A stretch of DNA of 64,000 nt, from contig QHWB01000050.1 in NCBI GenBank assembly GCA_003222395.1, positions 107,640-171,639 of the forward strand. Direction: 5' to 3'. The notes beneath the pieces were generated by a model. The model had not been told where the DNA came from. It ran no database searches and saw only the letters and a program-made list of their open reading frames with translations. This DNA comes from Acidobacteriota bacterium (lineage in GTDB: Bacteria > Acidobacteriota > Vicinamibacteria > Vicinamibacterales > CAVVIG01). This document shows positions 30,651-41,028 of the stretch, in pieces (within the stretch, counting starts at the first letter, position 1; each line of letters starts with the position of its first letter). The position numbers and the translations under genes were made by a program.

Positions 30651-33600
30651 ATGGGGACATCAATGGCCACCGCCACCGCGACCATCGAACACGTTGACGC
30701 GAAGCAGCTCCTTCAGGTCCTGACGCGCTACAAACGCGGCGATTTCACCGCGCGCGTGCCCGTCGATCGGACCGGCGTCGCAGGGAAGATCTACGACACG
30801 GTGAACGACATCATCGAACAGAACCAGAAGCTCGCTGGCGAGCTGCAGCGCATCAGCAACATCGTCGGCAAGGCGGGCCACATGCAGCAGCGCGCGTCGC
30901 TCGCCGGCGCCAGCGGCGGCTGGGCGCAGTCGATCGACGCGCTGAACACGCTGGTGAACGACATGGCGCAGCCGACGACGGAAGTGGCGCGAGTGATCGG
31001 CGCCGTGGCGAAGGGCGATTTGTCTCAAACGATGGCGCTGGAGATCGAGGGCCGGCCGCTGACCGGCGAGTTCCTGCGGATGGCGAACGTGGTGAACACG
31101 ATGGTCGCTCAGCTCGGAACGTTCGCATCCGAGGTGACGCGGGTGGCGCGCGAGGTCGGCACCGACGGCAAGCTTGGCGGTCAGGCAGTTGTCAAAGGCG
31201 TCGCCGGCACGTGGAAGGACCTTACCGACAATGTGAACTTCATGGCGGCGCACCTGACGAGTCAGGTCCGTAACATCGCGGAGGTGACGACGGCTGTCGC
31301 GCGCGGCGATCTCTCGCGCAAGATCACGGTCGACGTGAAGGGCGAGATCCTCGAGCTCAAGAACACGATCAACACGATGGTCGATCAGCTGTCTTCGTTC
31401 GCATCGGAAGTGACTCGCGTCGCGCGCGAAGTCGGTACCGACGGTAAGCTCGGCGGCCAGGCGACAGTCAGGGGCGTCGGCGGCGTCTGGAAGGATCTGA
31501 CCGACAACGTCAACACGCTCGCCGGCAACCTGACCGTGCAGCTGCGCGACGTATCGAAGGTCGCGACGGCCATCGCCAGGGGAGACCTGACGCAGAAGAT
31601 CACCGTCGATGTCCGCGGCGAGCTTCTGCAGACCAAGAACGTCGTCAATACGATGCTCGATCAGCTCAACGCGTTCGCGTCGGAAGTCACGCGCGTCGCG
31701 CGCGAGGTCGGCACGGAAGGCAAGCTCGGCGGCCAGGCGGTCGTGAAGGGCGCGGCCGGGACGTGGAAGGATCTCACCGACAACGTCAACTTCATGGCGA
31801 ACAACCTGACCAATCAGGTCCGCGGCATCGCCCGCGTCGTCACGGAGGTGGCCAACGGAAATCTCCGGCGCAAACTGGTGCTCGAAGCCAAAGGGGAGAT
31901 CGAGCAGCTCGCCGCGACGATCAACGGCATGATCGATACGCTGGCGACGTTTGCCGACCAGGTCACGACCGTCGCGCGCGAGGTCGGCGTCGAAGGCCGG
32001 CTGGGTGGACAGGCAAGCGTGCCTGGCGCAGCCGGCACGTGGCGGGACTTGGTCGACAACGTCAACCGGCTGGCGGCGAACCTCACGATCCAGGTCCGCG
32101 CGATCGCCGACGTGGCCACCGCAGTCACCAAGGGCAACCTGTCTCAATCGATCGATGTGGACGCACTGGGCGAGGTGGCGGCGCTCAAGGACAACATCAA
32201 CGCGATGATCCGGAACCTGCGCGAGACGACCGAGGAGAATAAAGCGCAGGATTGGTTGAAGACGAACCTGGCAAAGTTCACCTGGCTGCTGCAGGGACAG
32301 CGCGACCTTGCCACTGTGTCACGCGTGATCCTCTCCGAGCTCGCCCCGGTCGTGCAGGCGCAGCACGGCGTGTTCTACGTCAACGAGGGCGACGGAGCGC
32401 CGGACCTCAAACTGGTCGCGAGCTACGCGTACATACAGCGCAAGCATATCGCCAACCGCTTCAAGGCCGGCGAGGGTCTGGTCGGACAATGCGCGCTCGA
32501 GCGCTCACCGATTCTGGTCACCGACGTGCCCGACGACTACGTCCAGATTTCGTCGGGCCTCGGGGAAGCCAAGCCGCTCAACATCGTCGTGCTGCCAGTA
32601 CTATTCGAGAACGACGTCAAAGCAGTGATCGAGCTCGCCTCGTTCCACTGCTTCTCGGAGATCCAACTGTCGTTCCTGAATCAGCTCACCGAGAGCATCG
32701 GCATCGTCCTCAATACGATCGCCGCGATGACGCGGACAGAAGAACTGCTGAAGCAGTCGCAATCGCTCACCAATGAACTCACTACGCGTCAGCGGGAGCT
32801 GAGCGAGACCAACGTCCGCCTCGAGGAGCAGGCGCGATCGCTTCAGGCATCGGAGGAGCGGCTCCGGCAGCAGCAGGACGAGCTGCAACAGACGAACGAG
32901 GAGCTGGAACAGCAGCAGCAGGAACTGCAGCAGACCAACGAGGAGCTGGAAGAGAAGGCGGAGCTGCTCGCGAAGCAGAATCGTGAAGTCGAGAACAAGA
33001 ACCGCGAGATCGAGCTGGCGCGCGCGGCGATCGAAGAGAAGGCGGAGCAGCTGGCGTTGACTTCGAAGTACAAGTCCGAGTTTCTCGCGAACATGTCGCA
33101 CGAGCTGCGGACGCCGCTCAACAGCCTGCTCATCCTGTCCAAGATGCTGGCCGAGAACCCGGACGGCAATCTCAGCTCGAAGCAGCTGGAGTTCGCCACC
33201 GCCATCAACTCCTCCGGCGCGGAGCTGCTCGGGCTGATCGACGAGATTCTCGATCTCGCAAAGATCGAGTCGGGGACGATGCACCCGACGATCCAGCCGC
33301 TGCTGACGGCGGATCTGTGCGACCAAATCGAACGGATGTTCCGACAGCTCGCGACGGCGAAGGGTCTCCATTTCGGAATTACCGTCGCGTCCGATGTGCC
33401 GCCGACGATCGACACGGACGCGCAGTGGCTGCAGCGGATTCTAAAGAACCTGCTGTCGAACGCGTTCAAGTTCACCGAGAGCGGTGGCGTCAGGCTCGAG
33501 ATCTCGGTCGCCCGCGAGTGGACGCCGAGCGATGCGCTGGTCGAACTGGCTCCGGCCGCAGTGGCGTTCTCCGTCATCGACACGGGCATCGGCATTCCGC

Positions 33601-35120
33601 CGGAGAAGCACAAGATCGTCTTCGAGGCGTTCCAGCAGGCGGACGGCACGACCGGCCGGAAGTACGGCGGCACCGGGCTGGGCCTGTCGATCAGCCAAGA
33701 GCTCGCGCGGCTGCTCGGCGGCGACATCAGGCTGAGGAGCGCCGTGGGCCAGGGCAGCACCTTCACGCTCCACGTGCCGCAAATACGCGACGCACTGGCC
33801 GGCCTCCGGCTGGACGACGGGTTGTCGACGCCGACAGAAGTGTATGGCGGCGTGCGTCACATGCAGCAGTCGGCGGCGCTTTCGGCCGTCCTCGAGCACG
33901 AGCTGATGCCGGACTTCGCCGACGACCGCGGCGTGATCGCGGCCGGGGACAAGGTGGTGTTGATTGTCGAAGACGACCACGCCCTCGCGCCGACCCTGCT
34001 CGAAGTGGCGCGGCAAATGGGATTTCGCGGGATTGTCACTTCTCGCGGCGACGCGGCTCTGGCGCTCGCGCATCGCCATCGGCCTGACGCGATTACGCTC
34101 GACATCCAGTTGGCGGCGACAGACGGGTGGCGCGTGCTCGATCGGCTCAAGCACGATCCGGCGACGCGTCATATTCCGGTACACATCATCTCAATCGCCG
34201 ATGAGCGGCAGCGCGCGCTCAAGCAGGGCGCCTTCGCGCACCTGACGAAGCCCGTGACGCGGGATGCGCTCGAACGCACGTTCACGAGCATCCGCGCGTT
34301 CATCGAGCGGCGCGTCAAAAACCTGCTCGTCGTCGAAGACGACGACGTCGAGCGCTCGAGCATCGTGGAGCTGATCGGCAACGACGATGTTCACGTGACC
34401 GCCGTCGCGACAGGCGAGGAGGCGCTCGACGCGATCGAACAGAAACCATACGACTGCATGGTGCTCGACCTGGGCCTCTCGGACATGAGCGGCTTCGAGC
34501 TGCTGGAGGAGCTGCGGAAGCGCGAGCGTCTCGGCCAACTGCCGGTCATCGTGTACACAGGAAAGGCATTGAGCAAACGGGAGGAGGCGAAGTTGCGGCG
34601 CGTCGCGGAGACGATCATCGTCAAGGACGTGAAGTCGCCCGATCGCCTGCTCGACGAGACGACGCTCTTCCTGCACCGCGTCCAGGAGAACCTGCCGGAG
34701 GAGAAGCGGCGCATGTTGGACCAGATCCGCCACGCCGACCCTACGCTCGCCGGTCGGACCGTGCTCATCGTGGACGACGATCTCCGGAATACGTTCGCGC
34801 TGGCGAGCGCGCTCGAGCAGTACCAGATGCAGGTCGTCCCCGCGGAGAACGGCCGGGACGCCATCGAGATTCTGAAGAGCCGGCCCGCGATCGACGTGGT
34901 GCTGATGGACGTCATGATGCCGGAGATGGACGGGTACGAGGCGACGCGCGCTATCCGTGCGCTGCCGCAGTTCCACCGGCTGCCGGTCATTGCGCTCACC
35001 GCGAAGGCGATGCCGGGCGACCGCGACTTGTGCATCGACGCCGGCGCCTCGGATTACATCACGAAGCCCGTGGACACCGATCAGTTGATCTCGCTGCTTC
35101 GGGTCTGGCTGTATCGATAA
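30651..35120 (+). CDS. soluble multi-HAMP hybrid kinase with GAF and three receivers
   Basis: A 1489-aa cytosolic sensor kinase. Six HAMP-like units occupy about residues 10-510; four central ones repeat every 92 residues with nearly identical cores ([20 protein letters not shown] and [13 protein letters not shown]), as in Nik1/Os-1-type osmosensing kinases. Then come a GAF domain (about 525-690), a long Gln/Glu coiled coil ([20 protein letters not shown]), HisKA ([17 protein letters not shown]), HATPase ([32 protein letters not shown]) and three receivers. REC1 has LIVEDDHA and [14 protein letters not shown]2 VVEDDDVE and [14 protein letters not shown]3 LIVDDDLR and [11 protein letters not shown]. 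The start may be ATG 30651 or 30663. CheR follows after 3 bases. Confidence 0.92.
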   Translation: MGTSMATATATIEHVDAKQLLQVLTRYKRGDFTARVPVDRTGVAGKIYDTVNDIIEQNQKLAGELQRISNIVGKAGHMQQRASLAGASGGWAQSIDALNTLVNDMAQPTTEVARVIGAVAKGDLSQTMALEIEGRPLTGEFLRMANVVNTMVAQLGTFASEVTRVAREVGTDGKLGGQAVVKGVAGTWKDLTDNVNFMAAHLTSQVRNIAEVTTAVARGDLSRKITVDVKGEILELKNTINTMVDQLSSFASEVTRVAREVGTDGKLGGQATVRGVGGVWKDLTDNVNTLAGNLTVQLRDVSKVATAIARGDLTQKITVDVRGELLQTKNVVNTMLDQLNAFASEVTRVAREVGTEGKLGGQAVVKGAAGTWKDLTDNVNFMANNLTNQVRGIARVVTEVANGNLRRKLVLEAKGEIEQLAATINGMIDTLATFADQVTTVAREVGVEGRLGGQASVPGAAGTWRDLVDNVNRLAANLTIQVRAIADVATAVTKGNLSQSIDVDALGEVAALKDNINAMIRNLRETTEENKAQDWLKTNLAKFTWLLQGQRDLATVSRVILSELAPVVQAQHGVFYVNEGDGAPDLKLVASYAYIQRKHIANRFKAGEGLVGQCALERSPILVTDVPDDYVQISSGLGEAKPLNIVVLPVLFENDVKAVIELASFHCFSEIQLSFLNQLTESIGIVLNTIAAMTRTEELLKQSQSLTNELTTRQRELSETNVRLEEQARSLQASEERLRQQQDELQQTNEELEQQQQELQQTNEELEEKAELLAKQNREVENKNREIELARAAIEEKAEQLALTSKYKSEFLANMSHELRTPLNSLLILSKMLAENPDGNLSSKQLEFATAINSSGAELLGLIDEILDLAKIESGTMHPTIQPLLTADLCDQIERMFRQLATAKGLHFGITVASDVPPTIDTDAQWLQRILKNLLSNAFKFTESGGVRLEISVAREWTPSDALVELAPAAVAFSVIDTGIGIPPEKHKIVFEAFQQADGTTGRKYGGTGLGLSISQELARLLGGDIRLRSAVGQGSTFTLHVPQIRDALAGLRLDDGLSTPTEVYGGVRHMQQSAALSAVLEHELMPDFADDRGVIAAGDKVVLIVEDDHALAPTLLEVARQMGFRGIVTSRGDAALALAHRHRPDAITLDIQLAATDGWRVLDRLKHDPATRHIPVHIISIADERQRALKQGAFAHLTKPVTRDALERTFTSIRAFIERRVKNLLVVEDDDVERSSIVELIGNDDVHVTAVATGEEALDAIEQKPYDCMVLDLGLSDMSGFELLEELRKRERLGQLPVIVYTGKALSKREEAKLRRVAETIIVKDVKSPDRLLDETTLFLHRVQENLPEEKRRMLDQIRHADPTLAGRTVLIVDDDLRNTFALASALEQYQMQVVPAENGRDAIEILKSRPAIDVVLMDVMMPEMDGYEATRAIRALPQFHRLPVIALTAKAMPGDRDLCIDAGASDYITKPVDTDQLISLLRVWLYR

Positions 35121-35123
35121 GCC

Positions 35124-35972
35124 GTGGCGGCGACCACTCCGACGGCAACGGCGGGCCAGGCAATCGAGGAGGTCGAAACCGATCTCCTGCTCGACGCCGT
35201 GTACCGCCTTCGCGGTTTCGACTTCCGCGACTACGCGCGGGGGTCGCTGCGGAGGCGGATTCAGAACCGGCTGCGGGCGGAGAAGGTCCACACCATCACG
35301 GGCCTGCTCGACAAAATCATCCACGACGCGTCGTGCATGGACCGATTCGTCGATGGCCTTTCGGTGAACGTGAGCTCGATGTTCCGCGATCCCGGGTTCT
35401 TTCGCGCACTGCGGGCGCAGGCGCTGCCGGTGCTGCGCACGTGGCCGTATATCCGAATCTGGCTGGCCGGGTGTGCAATGGGCGAGGAGGTCTATTCAGT
35501 CGCGATCGCGCTCGAGGAGGAAGGGCTCGTCCGGCGCTGCCGGATTTACGCAACCGACATCAACGAAACCCTCCTGGAAAGGGCGCGCGAGGGAATCTAC
35601 CCGCTCGGTCTCATGCAGCGATGCACGCAGAACTACATCCAGGCGGGCGGGTCGCGGTCGTTCTCCGAGTACTACACTGCCGCGTATAACAACGCGATCT
35701 TCAGGCCGGCGCTGCGCGAGCAGATCGTGTTCGCGAAGCACAACCTCGTCACCGACGGTCCGTTCAACGAATTCCACCTGATTCTGTGCCGCAACGTGAT
35801 GATCTATTTCAATCAGCGGCTGCAGGATCGCGTGCACCACGTGTTGTACGAGAGCCTCGCCAACTTCGGCATGCTCGGCCTCGGCGCCAAGGAGACGCTG
35901 TCGTTCACGCCGTTGGAGGGCAAGTACGAAGCCCTCGACGCGCCGCACCGGCTCTATCGCCGGGTGATCTGA
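35124..35972 (+). CDS. CheR-type protein-glutamate methyltransferase
   Basis: A 282-aa SAM-dependent methyltransferase. The N-terminal helical domain (DFRDYARGSLRRRIQNRL) and VNVSSMFRDPGFFRAL are CheR signatures. The SAM site is IWLAGCAMGEEVYSVAIAL, and FHLILCRNVMIYFNQRLQ is the post-SAM motif. Start GTG at 35124, three bases after the kinase stop. CheR normally methylates chemoreceptors; no receptor and no CheB methylesterase is present here, so its target may be the HAMP coiled-coil array of the neighbouring kinase. That target is inference. Confidence 0.9.
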   Translation: MAATTPTATAGQAIEEVETDLLLDAVYRLRGFDFRDYARGSLRRRIQNRLRAEKVHTITGLLDKIIHDASCMDRFVDGLSVNVSSMFRDPGFFRALRAQALPVLRTWPYIRIWLAGCAMGEEVYSVAIALEEEGLVRRCRIYATDINETLLERAREGIYPLGLMQRCTQNYIQAGGSRSFSEYYTAAYNNAIFRPALREQIVFAKHNLVTDGPFNEFHLILCRNVMIYFNQRLQDRVHHVLYESLANFGMLGLGAKETLSFTPLEGKYEALDAPHRLYRRVI

Positions 35973-36351
35973 TTTCCGCGAATCAGATGTGCGCAGTTGG
36001 AACCCTCTGCGAAATGCTTCAGGCCAGCGAGCGATGCGTGCGCGAATACCGGTTTGAAGTCGATGTGCCCGGTGCCGACGGGCACGAGGGCGCGATCTGT
36101 CGGTGAATGCGCGGCGTTGTCATCTCAAGCCGTACGTGCCGCACGTCCTCGCGTGGGTTGTTAACGGTGTCGCGCCGAAGCTCGTCGAACTGTCGCTGGC
36201 CGCTCGATTCGTTCGTCAGGCCCGACACGTGTCGCTGGAGCAAGGGCAGCCATGAAGTGTCCGAAGACGCTCCAACCCGTTCACCGAGTGCGTTTCCTCA
36301 GCTCCCCAAGGGTCTGCGTCCCGGCCTCAGGGTTCCTACGAGGATCTGTTC
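35973..36351. other. intergenic region without an identifiable gene
   Basis: Several short open frames exist but none has a recognisable protein pattern or ribosome-binding site. Together with 36472-36724 this is the start of a gene-poor accessory stretch. No CheB remnant was seen. Confidence 0.5.
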
Positions 36352-36471
36352 GTGGAAGCCATCGGGAATGCCGATCCCGCGACGCGCCGCAGTCTCTTGT
36401 TTTGGGTCGCGATGATGCTGTTCGGCGTCGCAATCTGGTTCGTTAGCTCACTCTTCAGCGGACGCCGTTGA
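36352..36471 (+). CDS. possible small single-pass membrane protein or gene remnant
   Basis: A 39-aa frame starting GTG at 36352 with one clear membrane helix (LLFWVAMMLFGVAIWFVSSL) and a basic tail SGRR. In-frame sequence upstream (SYEDLF) also looks coding but has no start before a stop at 36253. It may be the C-terminal end of a broken membrane protein. Confidence 0.3.
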   Translation: MEAIGNADPATRRSLLFWVAMMLFGVAIWFVSSLFSGRR

Positions 36472-36724
36472 CGCACACTACGTAGAACCTGCGTGCGCCT
36501 TCCGGATCGGAACAGTCGAAGTGAAGATTGGTGGACCAGACCAGAGTGAGATGGAATCGAATCGCGCTCTGTGTCAGACGCGTCGACGCAGCAAGAGCCG
36601 GTGCGTCGTGACGGCTCACGGCTCCCTGTGCGTCAGGCCGTACAGCGGCCTCCGCTTCGCCGGCGCAACGTCGAGAGCCTCTGGCAGATTAGCGAACGTT
36701 GCTGTCGCTCGACGAAAGACGCCG

Positions 36725-37237
36725 CTACTGCAGATGCGCTGAGCGACGGCGGTAGCGGCAGAACACCCCGGCCAGCCCGGTGCCGAGCAGCAGCAACGAC
36801 GCGGGCTCCGGCGTCGGCGCCGCATCCGCTGGCGAGAAATCGAACGTGAACGCGAAGACGCTTCTAGCGATACCCGAGGGTGGAAAGGCATGCGATGCGC
36901 TCCCATTCAGCAGGAACGCGTACTTGCCAGGCGTGAGCAATCCCGTGGCCGAGCGATTGGAAGCGCTGCTCCCGCCGTTGAAGGGCATGGGGGCGGATAT
37001 GTCGAACACAGGAGGGCCATTTTCCTCGCCATCCTCGTCCCGCCCGGTATCGACGAACAGGGTAGCGAACAAACTATCCGAACAATTGCCGCAGGGGACC
37101 GAGCGGGATGCCGCGAAGGTACCGTCGAACGTGTAGCTCACAGGCGACGCGACGGTGAAGTCAGTTTCAAATACGGAAGCCCCAAGGTAAAACCCCGGCC
37201 CGGGCTGGCCCCCGATCGAGCGAAAACGCCTGGCCCC
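36725..37237 (-). pseudogene. 5'-truncated PEP-CTERM exosortase-substrate protein
   Basis: The C-terminus PTPEPASLLLLGTGLAGVFC followed by RYRRR is a complete PEP-CTERM sorting signal (motif, membrane helix, basic tail). The preceding beta-rich domain is intact back to about GFYLGASVFETDFTVASPVS, but the frame then runs into a tandem repeat (37204-37278) and a stop at 37238-37240. There is no start codon with a signal peptide. A GTG at 37141 could start a 138-aa product, but it would lack an export signal. The gene appears to have lost its 5' end to the repeat. Confidence 0.65.
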
Positions 37238-37278
37238 CTATGGGCGAAAACGAGTGGCCTACTATAGGGCGGTAACTG
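37204..37278. repeat. three tandem copies of a 24-26 bp unit
   Basis: Units at 37204-37228, 37229-37252 and 37253-37278 share (c)TGGCC..C.AT.G.GCGAAAACG; the third is diverged. The array truncates the PEP-CTERM gene. Multiple short repeats of this kind are found at ends of some IS21-family elements, so this could be a relic of an IS end. No transposase is present, so that remains inference. Confidence 0.5.
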
Positions 37279-37295
37279 ACAGGAGTTCCGTCCAA

Positions 37296-37508
37296 ATGGC
37301 GAAGACAGCTATGTTTCTCGCAGGGATGTTCTTTGGAGGAGCCATCGATCACGTCATCCTGGCAGCCGCCGGCCGCACCGAAACGCCGTACGGTCTGCAT
37401 TCCGGAGTGACCGGAAATTGGGCGTTGGCTGCGCTCGATCTCGCGGTTGCTGGAGCCTGCTGGGCGGCGCATCGAGCGCTTGAACGTCGTCGCGCGATGA
37501 CAGGGTGA
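37296..37508 (+). CDS. small membrane protein
   Basis: A 70-aa protein, ATG at 37296 preceded by AGGAG (37281-37285). Two hydrophobic stretches: AMFLAGMFFGGAIDHVILAA and WALAALDLAVAGACWAAHRA, with a basic tail ERRRAMTG. An upstream start in the same frame (37254) is possible but has no ribosome-binding site. Function unknown; it lies at the border of the metal/efflux region. Confidence 0.6.
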   Translation: MAKTAMFLAGMFFGGAIDHVILAAAGRTETPYGLHSGVTGNWALAALDLAVAGACWAAHRALERRRAMTG

Positions 37509-37712
37509 TCCGTTCGCGTTGATGACGTCGCGGCTTTTGGCCGAAAGGGTGCGCAGCGACACCGGCTTGCGGCGTCTTCACTTCGTTCGTTCTCAAGCTG
37601 GTCGTCCACGCGGCCCTTTACCAAATCCGGACGTAGCATTTCGGTCTGAAGCGCGAACCGGCGCTGGTGCCAGCGTCGCGGTGCAAGGCGAGCATTGATA
37701 AGACGCGGACTG

Positions 37713-38360
37713 TTATCGCCAACCCAAAACGAACACAAACAGGCCACAGGTGATGAATCCCGCGAAGAGCACGATCCAGCCGAACGTTCGCCTCGGTTTG
37801 AGGCGGTACCACATGTAATAGCTGCCAAGGACCATCACAAGGAGGCCGATTGCGAGTGCGTCCATCGCAAAGACCCACAGCGACGTCAACAGCCAGTCGC
37901 GAGAAGAGGTCGGATTGTTGTACCGCGAACCGCTGAACGTATGTGAGATCCTGAGCGCCGACCACACACTCCGTTCGATTTCCTGAACTGTCGCTCGTCT
38001 TTGTGCCAGGTCAACTCGGACCTGGACCGCTCGTCGTGGAATCGCGATGTTGAAATCGAACCTGCCCGGACGCTGCGGCGGGCATTCGACTTCGCCTGTC
38101 AGACCAAGTTGACGCATGACGTCTTCGGCCCTGACGAGGTCGGAGTCGCCGATCGGCGGATCGATTGTCCGCTCGTACGGAGGATTCGGTTCGTTCGGAA
38201 TGCGCGACAGAGCCCAGCGCGGATGATTGAGCAGGAGGCCGGTGAAGGAGAACAGCCATAGAAACAGGAGAAAGTAGAGTCCGAGGTAGTAATGGAGCTT
38301 GCGATTCCACGTCTCGAGAACCAGCCCAAGCCGGCGGCTGCGATTAGAAGGCGAGACCAT
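37713..38360 (-). CDS. PepSY-domain membrane protein
   Basis: A 215-aa protein. The N-terminal helix after WNRKLHYYLGLYFLLFLWLF is the PepSY-TM start; the motif FTGLLLNHP follows. A periplasmic PepSY-like part (VRAEDVMRQLGLTGEVECPP) and two C-terminal helices (DALAIGLLVMVLGSYYMWYR; FGWIVLFAGFITCGLFVFVL) follow. PepSY membrane proteins occur with metal uptake, siderophore reduction and copper resistance. It overlaps the preceding PepSY gene by 17 bases, so the two are probably one functional pair. Confidence 0.78.
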   Translation of the reverse strand: MVSPSNRSRRLGLVLETWNRKLHYYLGLYFLLFLWLFSFTGLLLNHPRWALSRIPNEPNPPYERTIDPPIGDSDLVRAEDVMRQLGLTGEVECPPQRPGRFDFNIAIPRRAVQVRVDLAQRRATVQEIERSVWSALRISHTFSGSRYNNPTSSRDWLLTSLWVFAMDALAIGLLVMVLGSYYMWYRLKPRRTFGWIVLFAGFITCGLFVFVLGWR

Positions 38361-39030
38361 ACAGAAAACCGAAGAAGGTCACCGCTCCCGCACCAAGCAA
38401 GGCCAGCCCGATTCGACGCTCCGCCTTCATCGCAAACCACAGGTACAACCCGGTCGCCGAAACAAAGAGGACGAGATAAACGGTCGCATCAGTGAGCCAT
38501 CGCCACACCCGCGTCCAGAACCAGTTCCCGCGCAGATCCGCGTTGTGCGGTCCAGGACTTTTGTGCAAGTACGCGATGGATTCCAGTATGGCTGTCTGAC
38601 GCCGCGAGACCACCGCGGCCCGCTTCGAGACGTCGACTTCAACAACAGTCTCGACGCCCGGCTTGGAAACCGGGAGGATGACGCGTTGCGCATTGGGAAC
38701 GTAGCGGACGAAACCGATCTCGCCTGTCACGCCGACCTGGCTGACGATATCTCTGGCGCGATCGACCGCCTCGCGCCCTCTCGCGCTTTCCAATCCCGCG
38801 GGAATGGTCAGGTCGTGAAACGTTTCGACCGTCGTGGACGCGCTCGTGTCGACCTTGGCGTGATTCAAGAAGAACACGCTGACAGCGAACGCGATCACGA
38901 ACGGACTGACGAACAAGCCCAAATAAAGATGGAAATCGCGCGTCCACCGATAGAGCGTCTTCTCTCCGCTGCTCTGGGCCATCACGCGCCGTTGATGACG
39001 GGCGAAGTAGTTCGCCATCGCACCATCCAT
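38344..39030 (-). CDS. PepSY-associated membrane protein
   Basis: A 228-aa relative of the next gene. Pattern: RWTRDFHLYLGLFVSPFVIA, FAVSVFFLNHAK, a periplasmic domain (GREAVDRARDIVSQVGVTGE), then WRWLTDATVYLVLFVSATGL and a last helix GLALLGAGAVTFFGFLYGLA. Two tandem PepSY genes are read toward 37.7 kb. The start at 39030 lacks a strong ribosome-binding site; ATG at 39018 is an alternative. Confidence 0.75.
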   Translation of the reverse strand: MDGAMANYFARHQRRVMAQSSGEKTLYRWTRDFHLYLGLFVSPFVIAFAVSVFFLNHAKVDTSASTTVETFHDLTIPAGLESARGREAVDRARDIVSQVGVTGEIGFVRYVPNAQRVILPVSKPGVETVVEVDVSKRAAVVSRRQTAILESIAYLHKSPGPHNADLRGNWFWTRVWRWLTDATVYLVLFVSATGLYLWFAMKAERRIGLALLGAGAVTFFGFLYGLAF

Positions 39031-39187
39031 TACTTCAGGATACGTCAGACCCTCGCAGCACAGCTACGCCCGGCGTTCAACAGCGCGTATTCATAATCGC
39101 GACTTATGCACAGTCGTCCTCGCACGAGTCAAGGATCGTCGCCGTCATTGAATAGGGTAGAATCCGGTTATGTCTCGCGGAGCGAAC

Positions 39188-39547
39188 ATGATTACTGCGG
39201 CAGTGCTTGCGCTTGCCGTCGCAGGCCTGCCGGTCCTGCTGAATCAGTGCGCCGCATCGTGCGAGGCGCAGCATGAAGCAGCCGCGAGCACGCCCAGCTG
39301 CCATCATGCGAGCTCGACAGGAACGCGCATGGGCCATGTGCCGATTCCGTGCGGTCATGACCACGATGGCGCGTTAGTTCCGGCCGTCAAGAGCGCGCCG
39401 CCGAGTGCCGCGTTCGAGTCGATCGTACTTATTCATATCGCACGCGCGTCTTTCATCTCGTCGGTGGCCGAGGGACGTCTGGCCGACGACGCTCCACAAG
39501 GATCTTCTTCCGCTCTCAACACACAGGCGCTGCCTCTTCGAATCTAG
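39188..39547 (+). CDS. secreted Cys/His-rich protein
   Basis: A 119-aa exported protein, ATG at 39188 with GGAG upstream. The signal peptide (MITAAVLALAVAGLPVLL) is followed by a metal-ligand-rich segment (CAASCEAQHEAAA, PSCHHASSTGTRMGH, PCGHDHDGA). The six Cys and many His, Met and Asp suggest binding of a soft metal such as copper. Its neighbours are an outer-membrane protein and the PepSY pair. No named family. Confidence 0.65.
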   Translation: MITAAVLALAVAGLPVLLNQCAASCEAQHEAAASTPSCHHASSTGTRMGHVPIPCGHDHDGALVPAVKSAPPSAAFESIVLIHIARASFISSVAEGRLADDAPQGSSSALNTQALPLRI

Positions 39548-39628
39548 ACACACGAAATTTCAATGCTTTGTGTATCGCATCCGCTGATGCGTTGACCTAC
39601 GTGTGTCTTCGTCAAAGAGGAGCATTTC

Positions 39629-40915
39629 ATGGTGTCCAGTCGGCGCCAGGACGCTCTGGTGCTGTGTCTGGTCGGCGTTCTTCTCGCGTCCCGCGACGCA
39701 CGCGCGCAAAGCGCGGCTGATTCGACGTCCGGTCGCGGCGGGAACGCCGATCAACACGAACAGATGCAGATGAATATGAACAACGGCTGGCAGCTGATGC
39801 AGGACGGGATCGTGTTCGCTGAATTCAATCACCAGGGAGGCCCTCGCGGCGGCAACGAGTTCGTCGTGCCGAACTGGTGGATGGGCATGGCGAGTCGCGA
39901 GATGCCCCGCGGACGTCTGACGCTGACGAGCATGCTCAGTCTCGACCCGGCGACGGTCGGAAAGGATGGCTACCGCGAGATCCTGCAGGCCGGCGAGGCG
40001 ATCGACGGACATCCGCTGATCGACCGACAGCATCCGCACGACCTGTTCATGCAGCTGGCGGCCGTCTGGCGAATGCCTTTGACGCAGTCGACTGGCTTCA
40101 CGCTCGCGGGTGGTCCCGTTGGCGAGCCGGCACTCGGGCCCGTGGCGTTCATGCACCGCGCGTCCGCCGCAGACAATCCGACCGCGCCGCTCGGTCATCA
40201 CACGTTCGACTCCACACATATCGCGTTTGGCGTCGTCACGGCCGCCGTCGATCACGGCCCGTTCGTCGTCGAGGGATCGGTGTTCAACGGCCGTGAGCCC
40301 GATGAGAATCGTTGGGATTTCGATTTCGGTCGGTTCGATTCCGTGTCGGGTCGGGTCTGGTATAGACCGAGCGACGAATGGGAGTTCCAAGCGTCGAGTG
40401 GCCGCCTCAAGACGCCTGAGGAATTGGAGCCCGGAGACATCGTGCGCTCGACGCTCTCTGCGTCGTGGACGCAGAAGAATGGGGCGGCGATCTCGTCGGT
40501 GACAGCCGGCTACGGCCGCAATAAAACGGATCACGGCGCGCGCAACGCGTTCTTCGTCGAAGGGGCGCGCCACATCGATATGAATACCGTCTACGCGCGG
40601 TTCGAAGCACTGCAGGTCGAAACGGCGCTTCTCCAGACGGACGTCGTCGTCAACGGACCAGCAGCCGATGTGAAGGATCCGGCGATCGCGTTCACGGTCG
40701 GCGGCGTACGCGACTTCCTCAGTGTGCGCGGATTCGAAGGCGGCATCGGCGCCGACGTGACGTTCTACGGCGTCCCCGACACGTTGCAGCCGATCTACAC
40801 GTCGCATCCTCTCTCGTTTCACGTGTTCGTCCGGCTACGACCGCCTGCCGCATCGATGGGTCGGATGTGGAACATGCGGATGTCACAGCCGATGGTGGGC
40901 CACCAGATGCCATGA
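39629..40915 (+). CDS. predicted outer-membrane protein of the metal-resistance region
   Basis: A 428-aa exported protein (signal peptide LCLVGVLLASRDARAQ), with GAGGAG 6 bases before the ATG. It begins with a Met/His/Gln-rich stretch (DQHEQMQMNMNNGWQLMQDG), then HQGGPRGGNEFVVPNWWMGM and LIDRQHPHDLFMQLAAVW, and continues in barrel-like strands. The end is again Met-rich (MGRMWNMRMSQPMVGHQM). Proteins of this pattern are often seen beside copper efflux genes; the Met/His ends could bind copper. The exact role is unknown. Confidence 0.65.
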   Translation: MVSSRRQDALVLCLVGVLLASRDARAQSAADSTSGRGGNADQHEQMQMNMNNGWQLMQDGIVFAEFNHQGGPRGGNEFVVPNWWMGMASREMPRGRLTLTSMLSLDPATVGKDGYREILQAGEAIDGHPLIDRQHPHDLFMQLAAVWRMPLTQSTGFTLAGGPVGEPALGPVAFMHRASAADNPTAPLGHHTFDSTHIAFGVVTAAVDHGPFVVEGSVFNGREPDENRWDFDFGRFDSVSGRVWYRPSDEWEFQASSGRLKTPEELEPGDIVRSTLSASWTQKNGAAISSVTAGYGRNKTDHGARNAFFVEGARHIDMNTVYARFEALQVETALLQTDVVVNGPAADVKDPAIAFTVGGVRDFLSVRGFEGGIGADVTFYGVPDTLQPIYTSHPLSFHVFVRLRPPAASMGRMWNMRMSQPMVGHQMP

Positions 40916-40935
40916 GCGCCGCTGTCAATCCACGA

Positions 40936-40955
40936 TTTCGCGCCAGACGGCGCGA
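40936..40955. terminator. hairpin after the outer-membrane gene
   Basis: TTCGCGCC (40936-40943) and GGCGCGAA (40948-40955) form a perfect 8-bp stem with an AGAC loop, 20 bases after the stop. There is no T-run, so a role in termination is only likely. Confidence 0.4.
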
Positions 40956-41028
40956 AGGAGCTCAAAAGGATCACTGACGAAGTTAGCCGGCGACGTCGAA
41001 TGACGCTGTTTCACATCAGGAGGAGTGT

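Noticed and set aside
30930..32230. Tandem DNA repeats as a possible mobile or CRISPR-like array
   Set aside because: The 276-bp period corresponds to HAMP protein units inside one long gene.
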